Below are positions 25,173 through 34,137 of a stretch of DNA of 38,534 nt, in pieces. The DNA is from Bradyrhizobium monzae (lineage in GTDB: Bacteria; Pseudomonadota; Alphaproteobacteria; Rhizobiales; Xanthobacteraceae), in the NCBI RefSeq assembly GCF_021458635.1, contig NZ_JAIRDQ010000021.1:1-38534 (forward strand). Reading direction: 5' to 3'. The notes beneath the pieces were generated by a model. The model was given only the letters and a program-made list of their open reading frames with translations, was not told where the DNA came from and ran no database searches. Each line of letters opens with the position of its first letter. Positions within the stretch are counted from its first letter, which is position 1. Made by a program: the position numbers and the translations under genes.

Positions 25173-25304
25173 CACCGACGCCGTCAGGTCGCGCGAGGGC
25201 AGGCGCGGGCCGGCTGCATGGTCGGGCGGCCCGAGCACGGTCCACACGGCAATCGCGACCAAGGCCGAGGTCAGGATGGTCCAGGCGACCAATTGTCTGC
25301 GCAT
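25167..25304 (-). CDS. Possible small single-pass membrane protein
   Basis: A 45-residue frame, MRRQLVAWTILTSALVAIAV..., with one hydrophobic helix at about 6-25 after a basic start (inside-positive), then a polar tail PSRDLTASVR. The ribosome-binding site is weak (CGGA). Its stop lies in a repeat. It may be a real small membrane peptide or chance; no homologue is recalled. The frame continues further upstream without coding character. Confidence 0.35.
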   Translation of the reverse strand: MRRQLVAWTILTSALVAIAVWTVLGPPDHAAGPRLPSRDLTASVR

Positions 25305-25619
25305 CAGGCCAAATCCGTCCGAGGGTACGATGCGCCGAAAGCGCCTGAACCACCGTGCACTGCAAAAGGCGGCGATCCTATGAACTCGTTCACAGCCGGG
25401 GACCTTGGTGGTGAAGATGTCGTGGCAAAGCGCCACACCGGTTAAACCGATCGCAAGGTCTTGCCGACAAACTCCAAATAGCGCTGCGCTTCGTCTGCTC
25501 ATTCGCTGCGCAAGCCCCGGCCACGGGATCTCCAGGGAACGGCAGCCTTGTCGCGCCGTTACTCCGGTCCCGCGGGCGGAGGACGCCAATACGGAGGCTG
25601 GCAAAACGGAGGCTGGAAA

Positions 25620-25742
25620 GTGTTTTGGATTTATTGGGACACCGCCTGGTCGCTCATCATCAGCGGCATCATGTTCACCACCATCGTCACGCATCCGGAC
25701 GCCGAGTTCGTCGAGATCCAGGCCGCAAGACCGGCGAAATGA
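25620..25742 (+). CDS. Possible small membrane peptide
   Basis: A 40-residue frame starting at a GTG with GGAGG about 7 bases before it. It encodes one hydrophobic helix (VFWIYWDTAWSLIISGIMFTTIV) and an acidic to neutral tail ending AARPAK. A longer version from TTG at 25548 adds a Gly-rich stretch with the duplicated YGGWQNGGW, encoded by the tandem ACGGAGGCTGG. No family is recognised. The 243-base gap before it and the 234-base gap after it contain nothing clear. Confidence 0.4.
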   Translation: MFWIYWDTAWSLIISGIMFTTIVTHPDAEFVEIQAARPAK

Positions 25743-25976
25743 GCCGCGCGACCTGAGGCACCCCCAAACAACCGAAATCGCGCCTGGCTCGCGCGTGCCC
25801 GCCGGCGCAGGCTCATGTGGTGAACCAAATCTTAGGAGCGGGCCGGTATTTTTCTGCATCTTTTTCAGATTCAGATATCCGGCGCTCCTATGGCATTGTT
25901 CGGCAATCCCTCCGCACATCTCAAGCGCGACGTCGACCGCTTCGTCGGCGACCTCCCGGCGTAGCGTCGTCCGGGA

Positions 25977-26816
25977 TCACTGCATCGTCGCGGCCGCGAT
26001 CTTCTCCGCCGACATCAACACCGGAAAATTGGTGTTGGCGCACGGCACCACCGGAAAGATCGAGGCGTCGACGACGCGCAGGCCCTGGATGCCTTTGACG
26101 CGGCCCTGGGCATCGACCACCGCCATCGGATCGTCGGCCCGGCCCATGCGGCAGGAGCACGAGGCGTGCCAGACACCGATGGTGGCCTTGCGTACGAAGG
26201 CTTCCAGCGCCTCGTCGTCGTTGATCACGTCATCGAAGGTGAAACCTTCGACCACGAAATTGTCGATCAGATAGTGACGCAGCGCCGCCGGTCCATCCAT
26301 CAGGGTCGCGGCGATCTTGGTCAAAATCCTGTTCCTGGTGTTGACCACGCCGATCTTCCGGACCTTGTCGGTGTAGGCGGCCGGGAACGGCTTGTCGGTC
26401 ACGGCCCGGACGGCGTCGCTCAGCTGAATGGCCGCCATCTTGCGGAAGCCGCTCATCAGGCGATCGAGGTCGCGCCGGTCGGACAGCAGATTGAATTCGA
26501 CGATCGGCTCGGCGGAAGCGTCGCGCGAGGACAGCTTGACCTGTCCGGTCTCGGAATAGGTCTTGTTGACGAAGGTCAGCGCCGAGCCGATCTGCGCGCC
26601 GACCGCGTGCCAGGCCGACTTGCTGAGCAGGACGACGAACATGTCGCCCTTCGGCACGCCCGCGAGCCCTGACGAATAGCGCAGGCCGAGCTGCATGTGG
26701 CGTCGCGTGTGTTCGTTCATGCGCGCGCCGCGGCGGACGAAGGACGACAGCGAGATCGAGGGATGATCCATCAGGCGCTGGCCGACGCCTGCGCGGACGG
26801 CAGCATTGGACGACGG
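25977..26816 (-). pseudogene. GMC oxidoreductase, C-terminal remnant
   Basis: Residues in the frame follow the last third to half of a glucose-methanol-choline oxidoreductase. The sequence starts at GVGQRLMDHPSIS and continues with GQVKLSSRDASAEPIVEFNLLSD. It ends with the family signature GVWHASCSCRMG, AQGRVKGIQGLRVVDASIFP, NTNFPVLMSAEKIA, including the active-site His and the FAD-contacting end. The N-terminal FAD-binding domain (the GxGxxG dinucleotide motif and the GMC signature 1) is absent: upstream of about 26816 the frame changes into unrelated sequence. The first in-frame ATG, at 26771 (MDHPSIS), could still start a 264-residue protein, but without its FAD domain it should not work. 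The natural stop codon is present. Confidence 0.8.
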
Positions 26817-26973
26817 GACGGCTCCCGGAAGGCACTCCCGTCGTCTAGATTTTCGGTGAAGATCAGAGCTTGTGCTCGGCGAGCAGCTCGCGGGTGCGCT
26901 TCAACGTCGACAGCAGGGCAGTCGAATGGATGGTCGTATTCCCTGGTCGTGATTCCGGGTGATGCCGCTGCCG

Positions 26974-27843
26974 TCAGGCCGCGGCTGTGATCTCGGCGAC
27001 GAAGTCGCGATAGGAGCGCAACGGACGCCCCAGGAGCGACGTCAGACGTTCGACGTCGCCGGTCTCGGGGAGCATTCCGTCGGTGAGAAAGCGCTCGCTC
27101 ATCAGCCGCATGTCGAAGGCCATCCAGCTCGGCATGAACTGTCGGAGGTTCTTCTCGAAGCCGGCGGTGTCGTCGCCGGGATAGGCGATGGAGCGGCCCA
27201 GGACCTCCGACCAGATGGCAGCGGCCTTCGTGCCGGTCAGCACATCGGGACCGACGAGATTGATCCGGGTTAGCGGGAGCGGCGCGGCGGATGTCTCGCG
27301 GCGGATCAGCTCGATGGCCGCGATCTCGCCGATGTCGCGCGCGTCGATCATGGCGAGGCCCTTGGCTCCGATCGGCATCGGGTAGATCCCGTATCCGGTC
27401 ACCACGTCCTTGATCGTGAGCTCGTTGTTGATGAAGTAGGCGGGGCGCAGGATGGTGGCCTTGAAGCCCATCTGTTCGATCATCCGCTCGACGCCGAACT
27501 TGCCGGCGAAGTGCGGCACGTTGACGTAGACGTCGCTGTGAATCACCGACAGGTAGACGATCCGCTCGATGCCGGCTTCGCGGGCCAGGTTGAGCGCGAC
27601 CAGCGCCTGGGTGAATTCATCCGGCACCACGGCATTGAGCAGGAAGAAGGTCGAGACGCCCGAGAGTGCGCTGCGCAGTGAGTCGACGTCGAGCAGGTCG
27701 CCTTTCACGGCGGTCACACCTGCGGGCAAATTGGCCTTCGCGGGATCGCGGACGAGGGCGCGGACATCGGCGCCGCGCCTGACGAGCTGTTCGACGACGC
27801 TGCGGCCGACGGTGCCGGTGGCACCGGTCACGAGGATGGTCAT
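26974..27843 (-). CDS. NmrA-type NAD(P)-binding protein (atypical SDR)
   Basis: A 289-residue Rossmann-fold protein. The ATG at 27843 is chosen because GGAG lies about 8 bases before it and the fold begins at once with TILVTGATGTVGRSVVEQL, the NAD(P)-binding glycine motif. Further family parts are VRALVRDPAKANLPAGVTAVKGD, VYLSVIHSDVYV, FGVERMIEQMGFKATILRPAYFINN and the C-terminal RFLTDGMLPETGDVERLTSLLGRPLRSYRDF. The active-site YxxxK of classical SDR enzymes is not evident, so it may be a redox sensor or an NAD(P)H-dependent reductase of the NmrA/QorB kind. It diverges from a LysR gene 102 bases away, which often controls such a neighbour. Confidence 0.9.
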   Translation of the reverse strand: MTILVTGATGTVGRSVVEQLVRRGADVRALVRDPAKANLPAGVTAVKGDLLDVDSLRSALSGVSTFFLLNAVVPDEFTQALVALNLAREAGIERIVYLSVIHSDVYVNVPHFAGKFGVERMIEQMGFKATILRPAYFINNELTIKDVVTGYGIYPMPIGAKGLAMIDARDIGEIAAIELIRRETSAAPLPLTRINLVGPDVLTGTKAAAIWSEVLGRSIAYPGDDTAGFEKNLRQFMPSWMAFDMRLMSERFLTDGMLPETGDVERLTSLLGRPLRSYRDFVAEITAAA

Positions 27844-27945
27844 GGGGATCACTCCGGTTGGGGTTGGTCGATACCCCGCAAATTAGTGATCCAAATTCGA
27901 TCAAATAGACGCTATGTTTGAACAGACTGTCTCATTGGTGGAACG
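27844..27945. promoter_or_regulatory. Divergent promoter gap between NmrA-like and LysR genes
   Basis: This 102-base stretch must hold the promoters of both genes. It is less GC-rich than its surroundings (GCAAATTAGTGATCCAAATT) and contains AGAC-T-GTCT, a small symmetrical motif, near 27920, and GATC-N7-GATC at 27888-27902. A LysR-type site of T-N11-A shape could lie here but none can be fixed by eye. Confidence 0.4.
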
Positions 27946-28836
27946 ATGGATCTCCTTGCGCTCGCCGATTTCAATCTGGTTGCGCGTCATGGCGGGTTTG
28001 GACGTGCGGCCCGGGCCGCCGGCCGCCCGAAGGCGACGCTGTCTCGTCGGGTCGCTGAACTGGAGAGCAGCCTCGATCTGCGCCTGTTCGAGCGCGGAAC
28101 CCGCACATTGAAGCTCACCCAGGAAGGCCGCGCGCTTCATGAGCGGACAGGCGCGTTGCTCGCCGAGCTCGACGAGGCCGCGGCCGCGATCTCCTCGGGT
28201 GGCGACAGGCCGCGCGGCCGGCTCCGGATCAGCGCGCCGCTGCTGTTCGCGCAGACCGCGATGGGAAAGCTGGCCGCCGCATTTGCGTTGAAATACCCGC
28301 AGGTCCGGCTCGAGGTCACGACGGAGGACCGCTCGGTCGATATGATCGAGGAGGGCTATGACCTGGTGATCCGCGTCAATCCGGATCCGGACGAAACGCT
28401 TGTCGGACGAATCCTGATGCGCGATCGGTTGGTGGTGGTGGCGAGCCCCGGCCTGAGCGGTCCAAAGGGCGATTTCGCCGTTCCGGCCGTGGTGAGCGGG
28501 GCGAGCGATCCGAACCTCGGCTGGGACGTCACGACCCGAAGCCGAAGATGGCGGATCACGATCGACCCTGTGCTTCGCCTGTCGTCACTCATCATGATGC
28601 GCGATGCGGTTCGCGCAGGCGTCGGCGCCGCGCGCCTTCCCGTCTCGCTGGTCAGTCACGACCTGGCGTCCGGCAAGCTCGTGCACTGGGGCGATGTCGA
28701 CGGCCCCGAAATCGTGCTCTGGGCACTCTATCCGTCGCGCCGATTGCTGAGCGCTCGCGTATCCGCGTTCCTCGATTGTCTCAAGGAAGCGTTTCCCTCG
28801 GGAACTCCGGAGGAGCTTGCATCGTTCATCGATTGA
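27946..28836 (+). CDS. LysR-family transcriptional regulator
   Basis: A 296-residue regulator with an N-terminal winged helix-turn-helix (about 1-60: DFNLVARHGGFGRAARAAGR, PKATLSRRVAELESSLDLRLFERGTRTLKLTQEG) and a periplasmic-binding-type effector domain (about 88-290: RGRLRISAPLLFAQTAMG, VRLEVTTEDRSVDMIEEGYDLVIRV). The DYDLVIRV-type segment and the helix-turn-helix place it in the group of LysR proteins often found beside oxidoreductase genes. It diverges from the NmrA-like gene and probably regulates it. The effector is unknown. Confidence 0.93.
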   Translation: MDLLALADFNLVARHGGFGRAARAAGRPKATLSRRVAELESSLDLRLFERGTRTLKLTQEGRALHERTGALLAELDEAAAAISSGGDRPRGRLRISAPLLFAQTAMGKLAAAFALKYPQVRLEVTTEDRSVDMIEEGYDLVIRVNPDPDETLVGRILMRDRLVVVASPGLSGPKGDFAVPAVVSGASDPNLGWDVTTRSRRWRITIDPVLRLSSLIMMRDAVRAGVGAARLPVSLVSHDLASGKLVHWGDVDGPEIVLWALYPSRRLLSARVSAFLDCLKEAFPSGTPEELASFID

Positions 28837-28869
28837 GCAGGGCTTGTCAGAAGGGCCCTGGCGGCAGGC

Positions 28870-29130
28870 CTATTGCAGCACCTTGGGCATCACGACGACG
28901 ACATCGACCTGTCGCTTCAACACACGCGATGCGACACCGGCGATGTAGATCGAATAGCCGTCCTCGATGTCGGAGGCGATCTCCTCGTCCTTGGCGAAGG
29001 CATAGAGCATCGTGCCGTCGAGCTTGTCGAAACGGATGCCTGCAAAGAGGCGATCGAATGTCTCGGCGCCGACGGCGCCTGCCATCAGCGCCTGTATCGC
29101 CTGGTCCTGGACGAGTGTGAGCTGCATCAT
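28870..29130 (-). CDS. Small protein of unknown function
   Basis: An 86-residue soluble protein with no recognised family. The sequence alternates helices and strands: QLTLVQDQAIQALMAGAVGAETF, GIRFDKLDGTMLYAFAKDEE, DGYSIYIAGVASRVLKRQVDVVVVMPKVLQ. It has no signal peptide. The start may be either of two adjacent ATG codons; the ribosome-binding site is not strong. It lies tail to tail with the LysR gene (34 bases) and 92 bases from the end of the GGDEF-EAL gene on the same strand. The even composition supports a real gene. Confidence 0.6.
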   Translation of the reverse strand: MMQLTLVQDQAIQALMAGAVGAETFDRLFAGIRFDKLDGTMLYAFAKDEEIASDIEDGYSIYIAGVASRVLKRQVDVVVVMPKVLQ

Positions 29131-29222
29131 GCCGGTGAGATATGGAAACGCCGCGCGAATACAAGATGCAGAAGATTACGACGAACGTAACGGCACCCGT
29201 CTGAGCGGACGCTGAAACTGGC

Positions 29223-31889
29223 TCAAGCCGCCGCGGCCGCCTGCTTCGACAGCAATTGCTTCAGCTTCGCCGCCGGCACCGCCGGGCTGAACAGCCAGCC
29301 CTGCATCTGGCTGCATCCGAGCCTTTGCAGCACCTCGCGTTGCGCCTCGGTCTCGACGCCTTCGGCCGTCGTCGCCATGTGGCGGGCGGCGGCCATGTGC
29401 ACCACGGCCTGCACGATCGGCGAGGAATCCTCAGGTTCGCCGATATCGCTGATGAAGCTGCGGTCGATCTTGATCTTGTCGAACGGGAAGCGGTGCAGAT
29501 AACTCAGCGACGAATAGCCGGTGCCGAAATCGTCGAGCGCGATGCGCACGCCGAGCTCGCGCAGCTGCTGCAGGATGGTCAGCGCCTCCGCGTCGTCGCG
29601 GATCAGCACGGTTTCGGTGATCTCGAGCTCGAGCCGTCCCGGCGCCAGGCCTGACTCGGCGAGCGCGGCGGCGACCTTCAGCGCCAGCGTCTTTGAGCGG
29701 AACTGCACCGGCGAGACGTTGACCGCGATGTGGATGCCGGCCGGCCACGAAGCGGCTTCGGTGCAGGCCTGCTTCAGCACCCATTCGCCGATCTCGCTGA
29801 TCAGGCCGGTGTCTTCCGCGACCGGAATGAAGTCCGCGGGCGAGACCATGCCGCGCTCCGGATGGCGCCAGCGCAGCAGCGCCTCGCAGCCGTTGACGAC
29901 ATTGGCGGAGAGATCGACCAGCGGCTGGTAGTGCACCTCGAACTCGTCGCGGGCGAGCGCCTGGCGCAGATCGAGCTCGAGCTGGCGGCGCTGCCGCGCC
30001 TTGGCGTCGTATTCGGGCACGAAGATGCGGTAGGTGCCGCGTCCCTCCGATTTCGCGGCGTACATCGCCAGATCCGCGCGCTTGAGCAGATCTTCGAGAT
30101 TGTCGCCATGGTCGGGCGCAATCGCGATGCCGATGCTGGCGTCGCTCGTGATCTCCTGTCCCTTGCAATCCACCGGCGTGCGCAGCGATTTCAGGATCCG
30201 TTCGGCGAGCGCCGTCAGCTCGGCCTGGTCGCAGGTCCCGGCCTTGATGATCGCGAATTCGTCGCCGCCAAGCCGCGCGACGAGATCGTTGCCGCTGACG
30301 CAGGCGCGCAGGCGGCTGGCAACCTGGCGCAGCAGTTCGTCGCCGACCTCGTGTCCGAGCGAATCGTTGACGCCCTTGAACTCGTCGACGTCGATATAGA
30401 GGATCGCAAACGGCTTGCCTTGGGCAAGCTCCGCCACGCGCCGCTCCAGATGGCCGCGCATCAACACGCGGTTGGGCAGGTCGGTCAGCGCGTCGTAATG
30501 CGCCATATGCGCGATGCGCTCGTCGGCGCGGATGCGCTCGGTGACGTCGTCATGCGTGGCGAGCCAGCCGCCGGCGGCGCCAGGCTGGTTCTTGATCTCG
30601 ATCAGGCGGCCGGCGGAGGTCTCGACGATGTTGCTCTGGATCCGTCCGACGCTGTTCAGGATGTCGTCGCAATAGGAATCGACGTCGCCGTCGAACGAGC
30701 CGGTGTCGGCGCGATGCTGGATCACGTCGCGGAAATAGGCGCCGGGTTTCACCACCGCGGTCGAGAGCCCATACAAGTCGATGTAGCGGCGGTTGCAGAC
30801 GATGAGCCGCTCGTCCTGGTCGAACATGAGCAAGCCCTGGGTCATCGTGTTCATGGCGGTGTCGAGCCGCTGTTTCTCCAGCGAGACGCGGCGCGTCACC
30901 TGGCGGAAGATCAGGAACAGCGTGAGCACGAGCAGGCCGATCGACAGCACGGCGACGGTGACGAAGAATTTGGTCTGGGTGCGCCAGGTCGCGAGCGTCG
31001 CGTCCAGCGATTTGGTGGCAACCACGACCAGCGGCTCGCCGGTCAGCATGCGCGAGGCGACGATGCGGTCCTTGCCGTCCATCGGGCTTGCGAGCTGCGT
31101 CGTCACGAAGGTGCGCTCGAACACCGCCATCTGCTCCGGTGAGCCCTTGCGATAATTCTGCCCGATCATGTCTTCGACATGGGGGATGCGGGCGAGCAGC
31201 TGGCCGTTCTGGTGGTGCATCGCGATCGAGGATTCCTCGCCGAGCCCGGTCGAGGCGAAGAAGGATTCGAGCTGCTCCGGCGTGATCGCCCGCGACACCA
31301 GGCCGAGGAATTCGCCATGCGGTCCCGACACACGCCGCGCGATGACGATCGCCGGACCCTTGCCGAAACGGCCGGGCACGACCTCGATCTCTTCCTGCGC
31401 AGCCGGATCGTTCTTGAGTCGGTTGAAATAGCCGCGATCCGACACCGAGATGTCGGCGACGGGCCAGCGCTTCGACGAGTTGATCAGCACGCCCCTGGAA
31501 TCGAACACGTTGGCGCCGGCCACATCGGACCAGCCGCTGGCCTTGGTGCGCAGCACCTCGTGCATGGCGAGCGTCGCCATCTCGCTGCGGAACACGTCAG
31601 GGGAATCGATGCCGTGACCTTCGAGTTCCGCGATGATGCTCTTCTGGAGTACCGCAAAATCCTCGAACTCGCGGTCGAAATGGCGGGCGAGCAGGCGGAC
31701 GGAGCTCTCCAGGCTGTCGCGGCCGCTCTCGATGGCGTTCTGGCGGAAGCGGTCGACGGTGAGCCCGGTGCCGATGGCCATCGCCGCCATCAGCACGAAG
31801 CCGCCGACGATCAGCCACGTCAGCGGCGCGCCTCGCCATTGGCGAAGCAGCACGCGCAAACGCGCGGTCCATCGGATTGATGCGCCCAT
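29223..31889 (-). CDS. Membrane sensor GGDEF-EAL protein for cyclic di-GMP
   Basis: An 888-residue bifunctional-type cyclic di-GMP enzyme. The ATG at 31889 has AGGGAGG about 8 bases before it; an in-frame ATG seven codons earlier is less good. In order: a membrane helix (about 20-45), an extracytoplasmic Cache-type sensor (about 45-300, with FDSRGVLINSSKRWPVAD, SDRGYFNRLK, AIVIARRVSGPHGEFLG), a second membrane helix (about 310-335), and a PAS domain (about 350-460). A GGDEF domain (about 465-625) has ARLGGDEFAII intact, and an EAL domain (about 640-880) has CEALLRWRH, NVSPVQF, ITETVL, DDFGTGYSSL, KIDRSF and EGVE. Key residues of both the cyclase and phosphodiesterase sites are present. It may act in motility or attachment, in keeping with the chemotaxis and adhesin genes near by. 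Confidence 0.95.
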   Translation of the reverse strand: MGASIRWTARLRVLLRQWRGAPLTWLIVGGFVLMAAMAIGTGLTVDRFRQNAIESGRDSLESSVRLLARHFDREFEDFAVLQKSIIAELEGHGIDSPDVFRSEMATLAMHEVLRTKASGWSDVAGANVFDSRGVLINSSKRWPVADISVSDRGYFNRLKNDPAAQEEIEVVPGRFGKGPAIVIARRVSGPHGEFLGLVSRAITPEQLESFFASTGLGEESSIAMHHQNGQLLARIPHVEDMIGQNYRKGSPEQMAVFERTFVTTQLASPMDGKDRIVASRMLTGEPLVVVATKSLDATLATWRTQTKFFVTVAVLSIGLLVLTLFLIFRQVTRRVSLEKQRLDTAMNTMTQGLLMFDQDERLIVCNRRYIDLYGLSTAVVKPGAYFRDVIQHRADTGSFDGDVDSYCDDILNSVGRIQSNIVETSAGRLIEIKNQPGAAGGWLATHDDVTERIRADERIAHMAHYDALTDLPNRVLMRGHLERRVAELAQGKPFAILYIDVDEFKGVNDSLGHEVGDELLRQVASRLRACVSGNDLVARLGGDEFAIIKAGTCDQAELTALAERILKSLRTPVDCKGQEITSDASIGIAIAPDHGDNLEDLLKRADLAMYAAKSEGRGTYRIFVPEYDAKARQRRQLELDLRQALARDEFEVHYQPLVDLSANVVNGCEALLRWRHPERGMVSPADFIPVAEDTGLISEIGEWVLKQACTEAASWPAGIHIAVNVSPVQFRSKTLALKVAAALAESGLAPGRLELEITETVLIRDDAEALTILQQLRELGVRIALDDFGTGYSSLSYLHRFPFDKIKIDRSFISDIGEPEDSSPIVQAVVHMAAARHMATTAEGVETEAQREVLQRLGCSQMQGWLFSPAVPAAKLKQLLSKQAAAAA

Positions 31890-32013
31890 CCCGTCCTCCC
31901 TGGGATGCAAGATGCAGCAAAACCGAAAAGACCCCGTTACCAGCGAGGGTTAGGGAAGTATGAATCGGAGCGGAATCAGAGGGTTGGTTCCCGGGCCGAT
32001 TGGCGATGAAATT

Positions 32014-32706
32014 TCACCGCTTGATCTCCCAGTTTAGCGCTTCCGCATTGCCCTTGGCGAACATCGCCGGCACGTCGAACTTGCCGGTCTTGAGGTCATA
32101 ACGACACGTCCAATCGGCCAGCCCCTTCACGGCAACGTTCTTCGGATGCTTGTCCATCTCGCCCGACAGCGAGATCAGGAGGTAGCGGTTGTTGGGCCAG
32201 TCGACGCCGAGCCAGCGATAGCCATCCTCGGTGCCCTTCATGAGATTGGCCGAGATGTGGTAGTCGAGCTTCATGTGCTTCGTGTCGGGCTGGCTGTGAA
32301 AATAGTCCCAGGCGAGATCGCTGAGCGACTTCCTGGTGGCGCTTGCGAAGGCACCGTTCTCGACATGGTAGAGAAACAGATCCTGCTCGCCCGAGCCGGT
32401 CTTCTGCATCCGCACCAGCCATTGCGAGTCGCTGGTGAAGCGGAAGCCGGCGCCATAGCCCTGCTCCGGCTTCAGTTCCGTCATCTGGTCGCCGCGCCGC
32501 GCCCAGACCTGCCATTTGACGTCCCAATTGCCACCGTCTTTCATGTACTGCTCGAGCTTGGTGGCGCCGTCGGGCGAGGTGAAGGCAAGATCGGCATTGT
32601 CGGTGAGGACGAAACCCGGCGGCGGGCCGGAGGCGGCGAGCGCGGGGGTGGCGGCGAAGGTCAGGGCAAGCGCCAGAAATGGCGCGGCGCGATAAAATGC
32701 GGTCAC
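32014..32706 (-). CDS. Secreted protein of unknown function
   Basis: A 230-residue exported protein that I do not recognise. The GTG at 32706 has AGGA about 9 bases before it. A signal peptide (FLALALTFAATPALAAS, cleavage after ALA) is followed by a mature domain with WDVKWQVWARRGDQ, SDSQWLVRMQKTGSGEQDLFLYHVENG, DTKHMKLDYHISANLMKG and WLGVDWPNNRYLLISLSGEM. It reads like a single beta-rich periplasmic domain with many aromatic residues; the end NWEIKR is strand-like. No membrane anchor or lipobox. It diverges from a LysM gene 167 bases away. Confidence 0.7.
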   Translation of the reverse strand: MTAFYRAAPFLALALTFAATPALAASGPPPGFVLTDNADLAFTSPDGATKLEQYMKDGGNWDVKWQVWARRGDQMTELKPEQGYGAGFRFTSDSQWLVRMQKTGSGEQDLFLYHVENGAFASATRKSLSDLAWDYFHSQPDTKHMKLDYHISANLMKGTEDGYRWLGVDWPNNRYLLISLSGEMDKHPKNVAVKGLADWTCRYDLKTGKFDVPAMFAKGNAEALNWEIKR

Positions 32707-32809
32707 GGGGAAAATCCTGAAAACTAAAAAAAATGCCGCAGCGCGGCCTCGCTCGTTTGACGCCAGAAGGGTTAGCCCGGTTCATCCCTTCGAACGTCTT
32801 GCTGCCGTG

Positions 32810-32843
32810 GCCAAATCGGCGCACTTTGTGCTGGCCGATTGGC
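32810..32843. repeat. Long imperfect hairpin before the LysM gene
   Basis: GCCAAATCGGCGCAC and GTGCTGGCCGATTGGC pair around TTT, with GCAC/GTGC perfect at the tip and small bulges below. It ends 30 bases before the LysM start, so it may lie in that gene's leader RNA or form an operator between the two divergent genes. Confidence 0.4.
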
Positions 32844-32873
32844 GACCCAGTTTCGATCAAGGTTTGAGCATTG

Positions 32874-33926
32874 ATGATCACCGCATCCAAGGCCTTCATT
32901 GCGTTCTGTCTGCTCGCGGCGGTCGGCGCCGCGCTGGTGATCGGCCCGACGGAGCTGCGCCACATGCTGCCGGGCGCGGCGAGTACCGAGGTCGTCGCCG
33001 CCAAGCCCGAGAGCAAGCCTGAGGTGAAGGCCGAGGCCAAAGCACAGGCCAAGACTGAACCCAAGACCGAACTCAAGACAGAGCCGAAGGCTGAAGAACA
33101 GAAGCTCGCGGGGGTTGCTCAACCCACCTCGCCGGCGCCCGCTGACGCGCCGAAGGCGGGGGCACTGGCCGAGACCCAGGAGCAGGTCGCCGCGCTCGCG
33201 GAGATCGCACCGACCAAGCCGCAGCCGGCCGTTGCCGACACCGGTCCGCGCTTCGACGTGGCCCGCGTCGACGATCATGGCGAGGCCGCGGTGATCGCGG
33301 GCCAGGCCGCGCCGGGTTCGAAGGTCGAGCTGATGCGCGACGGCCAGCCGCTCGACAGCGTGGTGGCCGATGCGTCGGGCCAGTTCGTGATGACCCCGCC
33401 GAAGCTTCCCGCCGGCAGCTACGAGCTGACGCTGCGCGCCAAGGCGCCCGACGGCACTGTTACGCAGTCCAGCCGCACCATGCCGGTGACGGTCGCCGAA
33501 GCCGCCCCGCCGCCCGCACGCGTGACACCGGTTGCGAAGCAGGAAGCCAGGTCGACTGAAAAGCCGGGCGACAAATCGGACGTCGTCGCGTCCCTGCCGG
33601 CGCCGCGTCTGGCCTCGGCGCCGGATCGGTCCGCGGCTCGGCCGCGCATGATGGCCGCGCCCAAGCCCAGGTCCATGGCGAGGGTGCCGGCAGCGGCCAC
33701 CACGGTCGCATCCGCCTCGCCCGCGGACGTCCTCACCGCGTCACCGGCGGAGGCCGGCGGCAGCCGGGTGGTTTCGCGCGGCGACAGCCTCTGGGCGTTG
33801 AGCCGTCTCGCTTACGGCGACGGCAACCGCTACGCGGTGATCGTCAACGCCAACCGCGACAAGATCCACAATCCCAATCTGATCTATCCCGGCCAGACGT
33901 TTGTGTTGCCGCAAAGGGCGCAGTGA
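32874..33926 (+). CDS. LysM peptidoglycan-binding protein with Ala/Lys/Glu-rich spacer
   Basis: A 350-residue envelope protein. A hydrophobic segment (AFIAFCLLAAVGAALVIG, about 6-24) anchors or exports it. Residues about 40-85 are a low-complexity spacer with repeated KPE, KAEAK and KTEPK units. An Ig-like beta domain follows (about 122-205: DVARVDDHGEAAVIAGQAAPG, YELTLRAKAPDGTV). An Ala/Pro-rich stretch leads to a C-terminal LysM module (about 300-348: VSRGDSLWALSRLAYGDGNRYAVI, IHNPNLIYPGQTFVLP), which binds N-acetylglucosamine in peptidoglycan. The ATG at 32874 follows a TTG that could also serve. The layout suits a protein that spans the periplasm and grips the cell wall. Confidence 0.88.
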   Translation: MITASKAFIAFCLLAAVGAALVIGPTELRHMLPGAASTEVVAAKPESKPEVKAEAKAQAKTEPKTELKTEPKAEEQKLAGVAQPTSPAPADAPKAGALAETQEQVAALAEIAPTKPQPAVADTGPRFDVARVDDHGEAAVIAGQAAPGSKVELMRDGQPLDSVVADASGQFVMTPPKLPAGSYELTLRAKAPDGTVTQSSRTMPVTVAEAAPPPARVTPVAKQEARSTEKPGDKSDVVASLPAPRLASAPDRSAARPRMMAAPKPRSMARVPAAATTVASASPADVLTASPAEAGGSRVVSRGDSLWALSRLAYGDGNRYAVIVNANRDKIHNPNLIYPGQTFVLPQRAQ

Positions 33927-33933
33927 ACGGTCG

Positions 33934-33973
33934 TCATTCCGGGGCGTCGCGAAGCGACGAGCCCGGAATGACG
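33934..33973. repeat. Bradyrhizobium-type palindromic repeat (short form)
   Basis: GTCATTCCGGGGCGTCGCGA and its partner end, GAGCCCGGAATGAC, form a stem around GTCGCGAAGCGAC. It matches the left part of the element at 12746-12872 with two changes in the inner stem that keep pairing (AT to GC). It stands eight bases after the LysM stop and could act as a terminator. Confidence 0.8.
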
Positions 33974-34137
33974 GAAGGCGCGCTGCTCGCCGCGATGATG
34001 ACCCCCAACTCTGCGACGCTTTGACCGTCTCGCTGCGGAACAATTGGTTCCCCGGCGAGTCTTCTTCATGCGACGCGATGCGCTTGGCGCTGGAGGAGGG
34101 CCAGGAAGTGGTCATCTCGGTGGTCGGCTCGGTGGTC

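Noticed and set aside
25890..25964. 24-codon frame MALFGNPSAHLKRDVDRF with upstream AT-rich DNA
   Set aside because: Protein-like but very short and without a clear ribosome-binding site; may be the start of a lost gene, not supportable as a gene.
26863..26960. Minus-strand ending HSTALLSTLKRTRELLAEHKL followed by a stop
   Set aside because: It reads like a real C-terminus, perhaps debris of another lost gene between the GMC remnant and the NmrA-like gene, but I recognise no family and no start.
29730..31142. Open frame of 470 codons opposite the GGDEF-EAL gene
   Set aside because: Shadow of a gene with fully conserved motifs; composition is the usual Arg/Asp/His-rich antisense pattern.
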